From an uncultured Eubacterium sp. (GTDB taxonomy: Bacteria > Bacillota > Clostridia > Lachnospirales > Lachnospiraceae): a stretch of DNA of 53,068 nucleotides. The DNA lies in contig CAJUDA010000023.1 in assembly GCA_910584875.1 (NCBI GenBank), positions 1-53,068 of the forward strand. The letters are read 5' to 3'. The notes beneath the pieces were generated by a model, which was not told where the DNA came from, searched no databases, and saw only the letters and a program-made list of their open reading frames with translations. Position numbers and translations under genes: made by a program. This document shows, one piece after another, positions 27,767 to 35,627 of this stretch (position 1 is its first letter; each line of letters begins with the position of its first letter).

Positions 27767-27802
27767 ATGAAGAAACTGGTGAAGTGGATTAAGGGATCAT
27801 GA
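27767..27802 (+). CDS. Eleven-codon leader-like ORF coupled to the next small ORF
   Basis: An ATG at 27767 with an excellent AAAGAGGAG site at 27754-27762 opens a peptide of 11 residues (MKKLVKWIKGS). It is basic and amphipathic. Its TGA overlaps the ATG of the following 37-residue ORF (ATGA at 27799-27802). It may be a leader peptide or a translational coupler. It could also be the tail of a once longer gene, although the strong ribosome site argues for translation. Confidence 0.4.
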   Translation: MKKLVKWIKGS

Positions 27803-27912
27803 AAGTGATCCTGAAGAGTATTTATAAGCTGCTGGGTAAGGAACTGACGGAAGAACAATGGGCGGTCTGGCTCCAGTTTGTCGGTTTTGCCATTGTGGGC
27901 GTTTCGCAATAA
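27799..27912 (+). CDS. Small 37-residue protein upstream of the HipA-like kinase
   Basis: The ORF runs from an ATG overlapping the previous stop to TAA at 27910-27912. The N-terminal half is basic (MKVILKSIYKLLGKEL). The C-terminal half is hydrophobic and Trp-containing, ending FAIVGVSQ, and could form one membrane helix. It lies 27 bases before the HipA-like kinase gene, so it may be co-expressed with it. HipA kinases are normally paired with a DNA-binding HipB; this peptide is far too small for that. I do not recognise its family. Confidence 0.45.
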   Translation: MKVILKSIYKLLGKELTEEQWAVWLQFVGFAIVGVSQ

Positions 27913-27939
27913 AAAGACAGAGCAGCAGGGGGAATGCTG

Positions 27940-29163
27940 ATGGAACATCGATATACACTGATGCACAGGGAGGTTCCTGTGGCAGAGGTCACGCTGAATC
28001 CGGCGAACGGCTGGATCCAGAAGATTGGGTTGGTATATGAGGCGGCTCATGTACCTGTCGGGATCACAGTAAAAAAAGGGAAGATTGACCGCGCCGGACT
28101 CAATGAGTGGTGGCGGGGGAGAGGGATTCCGGCGAGCCGTGATGCATTTTATGGTGTGCTGGAAGAACTCGGTATCGCTACGACGGAGCTTCTGGCGGAG
28201 CGGTGCTATGGACTGAGCCTGTCGGACCAGTACTGGCTCTGTCCGGCAGAATCCGGACTGAGATGGTCTGAGGTGAATTTTTTTGAAAATCACTTTACCG
28301 AAGATGTGGGAAATATTCTCTTTGGGGAACCGGCAGCAGGACAGTCTCTCAGTCTGGTCTCACCGGATAATACATCGGATGGGTGGCTGAAGAAAAAGTG
28401 GAAGATTGTAGAGGGAAAACGGTGTCTGATCAAAGGGGGAAGCGGGCTTGCCCAACAGGAACCGTTTAATGAGGTGCTTGCTACCCGAATCGCAGAGCGC
28501 CTTGGCATCCCTCATGCGGTCTATGGTCTCTGCTATGAAAAGGGATATCCCTTTAGTATCTGTGAGGATTTTATCACCCCGGAGACGGAGCTTGTGACAG
28601 CATGGTATCTCATGCGGACAAAAAAGAGAGAGAATCATGTCTCTGTGTACCAGCACTATATCCATTGCTGCGAAGAGCATGGTGTGCCAGGGATACAAAG
28701 GGCACTGGATCAGATGATCGTGCTGGATTACCTGATCCTGAATGCAGACAGGCACCAGAATAATTTTGGTGTGATACGGGATGCTGTGACATTAGAGTAT
28801 CTGGGGGCGGCCCCGGTCTATGACAGTGGGACGTCATTCTGGTGGTCCACTCCTACGAGCCGGATCGGCAGTCTGGAGCGGATCCAATGCAAGCCTTTTA
28901 AGAAATGGCATGAAGAACAGATCAGACTAGTGAGTTCCTATGACTGGCTGGATCTGTCAAAACTGCGTGATATTGATGAGGAATTCCGGGAGATCGTGGG
29001 AACTTCTGAATTTATTGATGAAAAGCGCAGGGATCGTTTATGTGTCGCATTGAAGGGCAGGGTTGACTCCCTTCAGAGGATGATGGATGCCTCAGTCAGC
29101 TATGCGGTAGTGGATGATCTGTCCATGGATGTGAAAGAGGATATCGCATACCATGGTAAGTAA
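27940..29163 (+). CDS. HipA-like serine/threonine kinase-fold protein
   Basis: The 407-residue protein has a HipA-type kinase core in its C-terminal two thirds. LIKGGSG near residue 165 is the ATP-binding strand. LDYLILNADRHQNNFGV contains the catalytic Asp270 with N268, R and H272, and VYDSGTSFW is the metal-binding Asp. The first 150 residues form a separate domain rich in Trp that I do not recognise; it is not the usual HipA N1 domain in obvious form. The ATG at 27940 is preferred to 27934 because AGGGGGA is better spaced. No HipB-like DNA-binding partner is adjacent. Base composition is GC-rich relative to tarJ just upstream. Toxin or signalling kinase roles are both open. Confidence 0.8.
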   Translation: MEHRYTLMHREVPVAEVTLNPANGWIQKIGLVYEAAHVPVGITVKKGKIDRAGLNEWWRGRGIPASRDAFYGVLEELGIATTELLAERCYGLSLSDQYWLCPAESGLRWSEVNFFENHFTEDVGNILFGEPAAGQSLSLVSPDNTSDGWLKKKWKIVEGKRCLIKGGSGLAQQEPFNEVLATRIAERLGIPHAVYGLCYEKGYPFSICEDFITPETELVTAWYLMRTKKRENHVSVYQHYIHCCEEHGVPGIQRALDQMIVLDYLILNADRHQNNFGVIRDAVTLEYLGAAPVYDSGTSFWWSTPTSRIGSLERIQCKPFKKWHEEQIRLVSSYDWLDLSKLRDIDEEFREIVGTSEFIDEKRRDRLCVALKGRVDSLQRMMDASVSYAVVDDLSMDVKEDIAYHGK

Positions 29164-29190
29164 CGGCGGATCCAAATTGGCGCCGTTGAG

Positions 29191-29697
29191 CTATATCGCA
29201 GAGAAATCTTCTGCGTGGAAACGCCCATCCAGAATCAGGTCGATGGCTTCCCGGACCGGGCAGTCACCGGCTTTTTTTGTAAGAGGGAAGTCGATGAAGG
29301 GCAGGATCTGGCGGGCGCAGTCTGCCGGTGCAAACGTGGCACCTGCCTCCCGGATGGCGCTGAGATCGTTGATATCGTCACCGATATAGGCGGTTTCTTC
29401 CGGCGACAGATGATATTTATCCATCAGGGCACGAAGGACGGTGTCCTTTTTTTTGACTCCCTGGTGGATTTCAGTGATGCCGATCTCCCGGCAGCGGTTT
29501 TCTACGATCAGGGAGCGGCGTCCGGTGATAATGGCAGGAATGATGTTCTGCGCTATCAATAACTTGATGCCAAGTCCGTCTTTTACATCAAAAGACTTCA
29601 TTACTTCTCCGTTTTCACCCATATAAATTTTTCCATCTGTCAGGGTACCGTCTACATCCATGGCAAAGAGCCGGATTTTTGATAGATCTTTATTCAT
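29191..29697 (-). CDS. KdsC-like HAD phosphatase
   Basis: KdsC-type phosphatases remove the 8-phosphate from Kdo-8-P or the 9-phosphate from nonulosonic acid phosphates. This 168-residue protein is the usual size for a C0-type HAD tetramer without a cap domain. It has the motifs MDVDGTLTDG (nucleophile Asp), ITGR (motif II Thr), the conserved Lys in GVKKKD and GDDINDL (motif IV). The ATG at 29697 follows AAGGAGGAAG. It overlaps the aldolase gene stop by eight bases and is the last gene of the leftward unit. Confidence 0.9.
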   Translation of the reverse strand: MNKDLSKIRLFAMDVDGTLTDGKIYMGENGEVMKSFDVKDGLGIKLLIAQNIIPAIITGRRSLIVENRCREIGITEIHQGVKKKDTVLRALMDKYHLSPEETAYIGDDINDLSAIREAGATFAPADCARQILPFIDFPLTKKAGDCPVREAIDLILDGRFHAEDFSAI

Positions 29698-31318
29698 TAC
29701 TTCCTCCTTCCAGAACGGATTCAAAGAGAGACGGGGTGAGGAACATCACGGGGCATTCCAGCGTCCGTGTGTTCATATAATCGGTCAGCATGCTGCGGAT
29801 ATCATTATTTGCCTCTTCGGCGTTCAGGGTATTTCTCGTCTTTTCCATTGCTTTCTGCAGATAGTTCTGAGTGCAGGCATTATGGCTGTAGCCGTCAAAT
29901 CCGGCGATGGCGATACTTTTTATGTCAAGCTGGTCCAGCAGGCGCAGAAGGAGGATGCCAGAATTATCAAGCTTTTCCCATCCGCATTTCACCAGACGGG
30001 TAAAATCAATGATTAGCTGGTCCTGCTCGGAGCTGGTTGTGACATTGGAGGTTACGATTTTTTTGTATTCTTTGAAATGCGTAGCGCTTTTCCAATACTG
30101 ATAGCGGTTTTTGTTGCTGAAATAGACATAGTCTATCGGGTACTCATGGGATAGCAGATTGACACTGATCACGACAGGGTGATGCTCTGCATGATACTGA
30201 AGGATTTCCTGCTTATGTGTATCAATGGAGTGTCCCGGCAGAAGCATCAGAATGTCTTTGCCAGCCAGGATGGAGCGCAGCCTGCTGATCGCATCCTGAT
30301 CGTCACAGATGGTGCCCAGATATTCCAGATATGTTTTTTCCAGCAGATCGTAATCATACCGTTTGCGGGCTGCGGCGCCGATCCGGTTCAGCAGATAGTT
30401 GATATCCCTGCTGGCGATCCCTGCCTTTGTGGAGAGATAGGAAATGTTATTTACATGGGCGCTGTAGGAACCGGCGAGAAAATAGGGGATGGAATAGCCC
30501 CATTCGTACTGACTGTGGAAACCGTCTACGTAGTTGTCAATGAGATCCAGAACCGTGTTGATGTCATAGCCGCTGTTGAATTTGCGGTTCATGTACTGCA
30601 TGACAAGCTCCGTATTGGTATTGCCGGCACCGCGTCCCATACCTGCCATGGTGCAGTCTACCGTAACGGACCGGAGTCCCTGTGACATTTCGATAAATTC
30701 CTGGGACAGGGCAAAGGACATTTGCAGATTGTTGTGGGAATGAAATCCGATTTTGGCACTGGAAATAAGGTTGTGGTGTACCAGATAAAAGACACGCTGT
30801 AAATCCTCTTTATACAGCGATCCGAAGGTGTCTACAATGGAAAAAGCATACGGTTCCAGATCGTTTACCGCTTCAATCAGATCCAGTAATTCAGCGTCAG
30901 TATAACCAAGGATATCGACCGGCTGTACATAGAGCCGGTAGCTTTTTTCCTTAATAGTACGGCAAAAGTCCAACACATCATATCGTTCCTTTTTAAAAAA
31001 GCAGGCACGGACTCCATCGATGGATGTTCCGTCAAAAGGTTCGAGCTGACGGATGGTGTAGCGGCTGTAGTCGGCAAGGCAGACATAAGAGGCATTTTTG
31101 CGGTCCTCTGGTAGGAAGGGACGGATCTGGGAGGCATTGTTAAATATCGTACTCCCGTCATGGTGCGGTTCGTCCTTTAGAAATCCGCATTCGATCACAT
31201 CGATGCCACTGTCTGTGAGACCCTGTATGATTCCCTTGATCGCTGTATTGCCGAACTGGCTGTCGATCAGATACCCTCCATCACGCAGCGTACAGTCCAA
31301 AATATTTACCCGTTTCAT
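29690..31318 (-). CDS. DRE-TIM pyruvate-aldolase-like enzyme fused to a second Rossmann-like domain
   Basis: The 542-residue protein opens with LDCTLRDGGY, the DRE-TIM metallolyase signature (Arg and metal-binding Asp). GFHSHNNLQMS supplies the metal-binding His pair, and SIVDTFGS and CTMAGMGRGAGNT are also typical. Closest in style are 4-hydroxy-2-oxovalerate aldolases, which join or split pyruvate and an aldehyde. Residues about 340-540 form a separate domain beginning GKDILMLLPGHS, with ISVN, PIDYVYFSN and IKSIAIAGFDGYSHN. That pattern recalls the DUF115/Maf-type domain of the gene two places upstream. Neighbours are KdsB- and KdsC-like, so it probably supplies a 3-deoxy-ulosonic acid. It overlaps kdsB by four bases. 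Confidence 0.82.
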   Translation of the reverse strand: MKRVNILDCTLRDGGYLIDSQFGNTAIKGIIQGLTDSGIDVIECGFLKDEPHHDGSTIFNNASQIRPFLPEDRKNASYVCLADYSRYTIRQLEPFDGTSIDGVRACFFKKERYDVLDFCRTIKEKSYRLYVQPVDILGYTDAELLDLIEAVNDLEPYAFSIVDTFGSLYKEDLQRVFYLVHHNLISSAKIGFHSHNNLQMSFALSQEFIEMSQGLRSVTVDCTMAGMGRGAGNTNTELVMQYMNRKFNSGYDINTVLDLIDNYVDGFHSQYEWGYSIPYFLAGSYSAHVNNISYLSTKAGIASRDINYLLNRIGAAARKRYDYDLLEKTYLEYLGTICDDQDAISRLRSILAGKDILMLLPGHSIDTHKQEILQYHAEHHPVVISVNLLSHEYPIDYVYFSNKNRYQYWKSATHFKEYKKIVTSNVTTSSEQDQLIIDFTRLVKCGWEKLDNSGILLLRLLDQLDIKSIAIAGFDGYSHNACTQNYLQKAMEKTRNTLNAEEANNDIRSMLTDYMNTRTLECPVMFLTPSLFESVLEGGSNE

Positions 31319-32052
31319 AATTCCCGTTCACCCCTTATCACCTGTTCCACTTTTTGAATGTGTTCCGGCAGGTCCACACCGATGGAAGTATATTCTGTTT
31401 CTTTTAAACGCATTTTGTAACCCTTTTGCATGGCACGGAGAGGTTCAATGCCCTCGCCAAGTTCCAGCTCTGTCTGTACCATGGCAGCGAATTTCAGCAA
31501 AAATTCTCTTTTGTAGGCATAGATGCCTACATGGCGGAATACCCGTGCCAGTCTGCCGTCTTTCAGATTGGAAGGTATGACGGAACGGGAAAAGTACATG
31601 GCATCCCCATTGTCATCGGTGACAACCTTCACGGTGCTGGGAGCATTGATCTCATCCGGATCTGTGATCTCTTTTTTCAGGCTGCCAAAGTAAACAGAAT
31701 CGTCTTCGGTAAAGATAGAGATCACCTGCCGGATCATTTCCGGGTTGATGACAGGTTCGTCTCCCTGTACATTGACAAAGAGATCCCCGTCCACTTTTTC
31801 TGCTACCTCTGCCACGCGGTCAGAGCCTGTTTCATGCCGGTCTGATGTCATGATGACATTCATGGAATAGGCTTCACATGCCGCTTTGATGCGCTCATCG
31901 TCAGTGGCAACATAAACGCTGTCAAATTCAGGCACTTTTTTTGCCTGCTGATACACCCACCAGATCATGGGTTTACCGCAGATTTCTGTCAAAGGTTTGC
32001 CGGGAAAGCGGCTGGATTTGTAACGTGCAGGGATCACTCCGATTATTTTCAC
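31315..32052 (-). CDS. kdsB: KdsB-like CMP-ulosonate cytidylyltransferase
   Basis: KdsB activates 3-deoxy-ulosonic acids (classically Kdo) as CMP-sugars. The 245-residue length is normal. Motifs are complete: IPARYKSSRFPGKPL at the N-terminus, TSDRHETGSDRVAE, NVQGDEPVI, and YFSRSVIPS followed by HVGIYAYKREFL. Kdo is a Gram-negative lipid A sugar, so its presence in a Gram-positive wall-polymer region is notable; a related ulosonic acid may be the true substrate. It overlaps its neighbours by four bases on both sides, so the unit is tightly coupled. Confidence 0.9.
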   Translation of the reverse strand: MKIIGVIPARYKSSRFPGKPLTEICGKPMIWWVYQQAKKVPEFDSVYVATDDERIKAACEAYSMNVIMTSDRHETGSDRVAEVAEKVDGDLFVNVQGDEPVINPEMIRQVISIFTEDDSVYFGSLKKEITDPDEINAPSTVKVVTDDNGDAMYFSRSVIPSNLKDGRLARVFRHVGIYAYKREFLLKFAAMVQTELELGEGIEPLRAMQKGYKMRLKETEYTSIGVDLPEHIQKVEQVIRGEREL

Positions 32053-33326
32053 ACGATCCCTCCTTTCTTTTCCAATACTTCTTCTAACCGGACCCGCGGA
32101 AAGATCTCCAGATTGCCCCCGCGGGTTGCATTGTATATTTTTACACCATGTTTTGCTGCATATTCATGTAACAGGGAATAAACTTCCATCGAACGGTCGA
32201 TAATGTGTTCCCCGATCTGTTCTGTGGTCAGTGATTTTGTCTTCATGCGGGTTTTAATGCGGTTGATATCCGTTTCTGCCACTTCTTTTGTCGTATAATT
32301 TTCTGTGAAATGCCCGCCTTTGGTATGAGGATTGGTACAGTCCACACCGATCAGGTAGATTTCGCTAAATCCCATATGGAATGCGATCTCAGCGGCGAGG
32401 GAGAGTACGGTTGCCTTGACCATACAGTATGCCTGGATATTGCCCCGGACCCGGTATCGCTCACTCTGTAGTGTGTGTACATAGGTAGTGTTGACGGGCT
32501 TCAGCTTCATCCTGCGGTAAGTGCGCTCTGTTGTAAAGAGCGGGGCTTTTACTTTCTGGGATAATTCCAGACCGAGCTTGGATGCATATATTGTATCGGA
32601 AACACAGTGGAAGGAAGGACGCCACTCTGTGCTGTCAAATATCTTGTATACCATATTTGTTCCAAATGTATATTCGTCCTGCAGCAGATCCAGATCGCTG
32701 CCGGTCAGGCTGGGCCCGTTGCCGATGAGGAAACATCTTTTGCCTTTGTGGATTCCCTTCATGCGTTCCAGACGGAGGCTGTTGTTATTATGAAAAAGAC
32801 CATGGGAGCGAAAGAATCCGATTCCATTATACCAGCCCATCAGAGAGAGGAGACGCATCCGGTTGAGCATTTTTTTGCTATATTTAATAAAATGTTCATA
32901 AGGAGAAGCAGAATGTGGCGCTGTCTCGCATATGCTGTCGATCAGGGACTGCCATACGGCGTCAGACTGCAGCGTGATGTGGGACTGTTTGCTGGCCGGT
33001 TTCAGATAATCCGGCATAGGCTGATCACTGATCCAGTGGGATGCTGAGATGGCACATTTCATGTAAGCAGCGGTCCCGCGGCGTACCAGCATCGTGTGAT
33101 GCCGTACAAGAAGATCCGAATGTTCTTCCGGATTTTCAAAAGACCATATGAAATAAAAGGAACGGTACCGGTCATCCTTTTGCAATGCTTCATAGAGAAG
33201 CCGGACACTGCCGCTGTATTCTGCTCCGCCGGAGACCTCAAAGAGAATGGTCTGGTCTTCGATCGTCGTAGTGAGCCGGTGAAGCCGGTATCGTATACGG
33301 GATTTTTTTAATATACTGATTGACAT
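32049..33326 (-). CDS. DUF115 (Maf-like) transferase with an N-terminal remnant of a glycerophosphotransferase domain
   Basis: The 425-residue protein has two parts. Residues about 20-130 resemble the N-terminal half of TagF-type enzymes (TILFEVSGGAEYSGSVRLLYEAL, YFIWSF, and SHWISDQPMPDYLKP), but the chain leaves that fold before the catalytic WHG. Residues about 190-420 are a DUF115 domain: KGKRCFLIGNGPSL, FGTNMVY, the LIGVDCTNPH segment and the C-terminal NATRGGNLEIFPR. DUF115 includes Maf proteins that transfer CMP-activated nonulosonic acids to flagellin. Being first in the operon with KdsB, aldolase and KdsC, it is a good candidate for the transferase that uses the CMP-ulosonate. No flagellar gene is near. 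Confidence 0.82.
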   Translation of the reverse strand: MSISILKKSRIRYRLHRLTTTIEDQTILFEVSGGAEYSGSVRLLYEALQKDDRYRSFYFIWSFENPEEHSDLLVRHHTMLVRRGTAAYMKCAISASHWISDQPMPDYLKPASKQSHITLQSDAVWQSLIDSICETAPHSASPYEHFIKYSKKMLNRMRLLSLMGWYNGIGFFRSHGLFHNNNSLRLERMKGIHKGKRCFLIGNGPSLTGSDLDLLQDEYTFGTNMVYKIFDSTEWRPSFHCVSDTIYASKLGLELSQKVKAPLFTTERTYRRMKLKPVNTTYVHTLQSERYRVRGNIQAYCMVKATVLSLAAEIAFHMGFSEIYLIGVDCTNPHTKGGHFTENYTTKEVAETDINRIKTRMKTKSLTTEQIGEHIIDRSMEVYSLLHEYAAKHGVKIYNATRGGNLEIFPRVRLEEVLEKKGGIV

Positions 33327-33370
33327 AGTAGTTACCGGGTGATCCGTTTCCTTTCTGTTTGCTATATATA

Positions 33371-33399
33371 ACTATAGCGAGTTACGGGAGAAAAGTCAA
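33371..33399 (-). promoter_or_regulatory. Promoter for the ulosonic-acid operon
   Basis: On the minus strand TTGACT (33394-33399) and TATAGT (33371-33376) are 17 bases apart, about 45 bases upstream of the DUF115 gene start. Confidence 0.75.
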
Positions 33400-33405
33400 A
33401 TTATA

Positions 33406-33434
33406 TTGCAAAAAAAGGGGGAATGCGGTAAGAT
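33406..33434 (+). promoter_or_regulatory. Promoter for the GtrB-type gene at 33512
   Basis: TTGCAA (33406-33411) and TAAGAT (33429-33434) lie 17 bases apart, divergent from the ulosonic-acid promoter. A short palindrome AGGAACAGTTCCT near 33482-33494 lies in the leader and could be an operator. Confidence 0.5.
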
Positions 33435-33511
33435 GAAAAAGACATTTGATATACAAAACAGGAGAAATGGACAATTCTGAAAGGAACAGTTCCTAAGGGA
33501 AAGGAGATAAT

Positions 33512-34477
33512 ATGACGGATAGTACCGTGTTGTATATGGTGGTGCCCTGTTATAATGAGGAAGAGGTTCTGGATGAGACAACCAGACAGCTGGTGCCGAA
33601 ACTGGAATCTATGGCAGAACAGGGGAAGATCAGCCGGAAAAGCCGGATTCTGTATGTGAATGACGGTTCGTCAGACCAGACATGGATGGTGATCAGCAGG
33701 CTGCATGAGGAATATGACATGGTGAGCGGACTGAATCTCTCGCGCAACCGCGGACACCAGAACGCCGTGCTGGCAGGGCTGATGTATGCCAAAGATCACT
33801 GCGATGCAGCAATCTCCATGGATGCGGACCTGCAGGATGATATTGATGCGATTGATAAAATGGTGGATAAGTTCCGGGATGGAAAAGATGTTGTCTATGG
33901 CGTCCGCAGCAGCCGGAAAAAAGATTCGCTTTTTAAGCGTTTTACGGCAGAGGCATTCTATAAACTGATGACCTGGATGGGCGTTGAGATTGTTTTTAAT
34001 CATGCTGATTACCGGCTGATGAGCAGGAGAGTGCTCATGCAGCTGGAACATTATAAAGAGGTCAATCTTTTTTTGCGGGGTATCGTTCCGCTTATCGGAT
34101 ATCCCTCAGACTGTGTGTATTATGAGAGGCAGGAGAGATTTGCCGGAGAAAGTAAATATCCGCTAAAAAAGATGCTGTCCTTTGCCCTTGATGGTATTAC
34201 GTCCTTTAGCGTAAAACCGATCCGTTTTATCATGGTACTTGGAATCGTTATCTTTTTGATTAGTATTATGATACTGGGTTATTCTGTGGTGCGGTTTATA
34301 CTGGGACGTACTGTGCTGGGGTGGAGTAGTCTGATGGTATCCATCTGGGCGCTGGGCGGGCTTCAGCTGCTCGCGATCGGAGTGATCGGGGAATATATCG
34401 GGAAAATGTACCTGGAGACGAAGGAAAGACCCCGGTTTGCCATTCAGGAAGTGCTGAATGATGCCGGGGATGAGTGA
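33512..34477 (+). CDS. GtrB-type glycosyltransferase family 2
   Basis: The 321-residue protein has the same layout as the GtrB protein at 16681: a GT2 domain with YVNDGSSDQT, MDADLQDDID (metal-binding DxD) and NLFLRGIVPL, then two C-terminal membrane helices (about residues 236-260 and 270-295). It should make a polyprenyl-phosphate sugar. An AAAGGAG site precedes the ATG. It converges on a GT2-GtrA fusion gene, with stops 11 bases apart. That neighbour may supply the flippase activity. GC content is higher than that of the 16681 copy, so the two are separate lineages rather than a recent duplication. Confidence 0.92.
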   Translation: MTDSTVLYMVVPCYNEEEVLDETTRQLVPKLESMAEQGKISRKSRILYVNDGSSDQTWMVISRLHEEYDMVSGLNLSRNRGHQNAVLAGLMYAKDHCDAAISMDADLQDDIDAIDKMVDKFRDGKDVVYGVRSSRKKDSLFKRFTAEAFYKLMTWMGVEIVFNHADYRLMSRRVLMQLEHYKEVNLFLRGIVPLIGYPSDCVYYERQERFAGESKYPLKKMLSFALDGITSFSVKPIRFIMVLGIVIFLISIMILGYSVVRFILGRTVLGWSSLMVSIWALGGLQLLAIGVIGEYIGKMYLETKERPRFAIQEVLNDAGDE

Positions 34478-34488
34478 TAAGCGTCCCG

Positions 34489-35592
34489 CTATTTTTGATT
34501 TTTGAAAACCCATTCCCGCTGGATCTGGAAACTGACCGTAAATAGGATGGTATCGATAATACATTTGCGCACCGTGCGGTATGTGATGAAGCCCAGGAAA
34601 TGATCGACCAGCAGCCAGGACAGGATCAGCTGTACGATGCACAGGATATAATACCGGACAAAGATCACCGGTGATTTTGAGTCATTTCGAAAGACCTGCT
34701 TTTTGTTCATAAAGAAATTATATAAAGAGCTGACCAGCCGGGAGATCACAGTTCTTACCAGCGTCAGAAGAGAACCGCCAAAGACTGCATTCCGGAAGAT
34801 CAGCACATCATCCGGGATGACCGGGCGAAGCAGGAAACCAAGCAGTGAGAACAGGGCGATATCAATGATAAAGCTGGACAGGGACGTGAGCATAAATTTC
34901 AGAAATACTTTATAGATGCGGATGGAGTCCCGGAAGGGATTGAAATGGGAACTTTCATTTCCCTCCAGATAAATGGTCTGGATAGGAAATTCCTTTACCG
35001 GGATCTGATATTCTCTCGCTGTGATCAGCATATTCATCTCATATTCAAAACGTTCCCCTTTGGTGGCAGCAAAATGACTTGCCAGCAGAGGCACAGGAAG
35101 TCCGCGCAGCCCTGTCTGTGTATCGGATACATGGATACCACAGAGCATACGGATGACATTGCGGGTAAGCTTGTTGCCAAAGCGGCTGCGCCAGGGGATG
35201 GCGGTATCGTGGAACTGCCGGCAGCCGAGGATCAGCTTGTCCGGGTTTTCGTAAGTCAGACGGGCACAGTTGTCAATATCATTCAGGATATGCTGTCCGT
35301 CGCAGTCTACGGTAACGGCGCCAGTGATATCCGGGCAGTTGTCCAGGATGTGGTTGAAGGCAGATTTAAGAGCCATGCCTTTACCGAAGTTGACTACATG
35401 GCGGATGATTTTGCAATGGTACTGTTCTTTGCATTCTTTAAAATATTTGCGGTTTTCTATCATGCTCCCGTCGTCGACAAGGATTATATTTGCATAACCG
35501 TTTTCATACAGTCCGCGGACCAGTTCTACCATGCGCTGGTCCGGGTCAAGTGCCGGAATCACGATGGCGGTCGTTTCTTTGTAATTCCCCAA
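34489..35592 (-). CDS. Glycosyltransferase family 2 fused to a GtrA domain
   Basis: The 367-residue protein joins an N-terminal GT2 domain (about residues 1-215, with ILVDDGSM, NFGKGMALKSAF and the DCDGQH metal motif) to a C-terminal four-helix GtrA domain (about 230-367, with YNFFMNKKQVFRN and the final EWVFK). It could make a polyprenyl-phosphate sugar and flip it. I choose a TTG start at 35592 with AGGGGGGG at 35600-35607. The upstream in-frame ATG at 35619 lies almost at the predicted transcription start of the promoter at 35628-35656, leaving no leader for a ribosome site. The N-terminus could thus be nine residues longer if the ATG is used. Confidence 0.85.
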   Translation of the reverse strand: MGNYKETTAIVIPALDPDQRMVELVRGLYENGYANIILVDDGSMIENRKYFKECKEQYHCKIIRHVVNFGKGMALKSAFNHILDNCPDITGAVTVDCDGQHILNDIDNCARLTYENPDKLILGCRQFHDTAIPWRSRFGNKLTRNVIRMLCGIHVSDTQTGLRGLPVPLLASHFAATKGERFEYEMNMLITAREYQIPVKEFPIQTIYLEGNESSHFNPFRDSIRIYKVFLKFMLTSLSSFIIDIALFSLLGFLLRPVIPDDVLIFRNAVFGGSLLTLVRTVISRLVSSLYNFFMNKKQVFRNDSKSPVIFVRYYILCIVQLILSWLLVDHFLGFITYRTVRKCIIDTILFTVSFQIQREWVFKNQK

Positions 35593-35627
35593 TATACAGC
35601 CCCCCCTGAAAATAATCATTTATTCCC

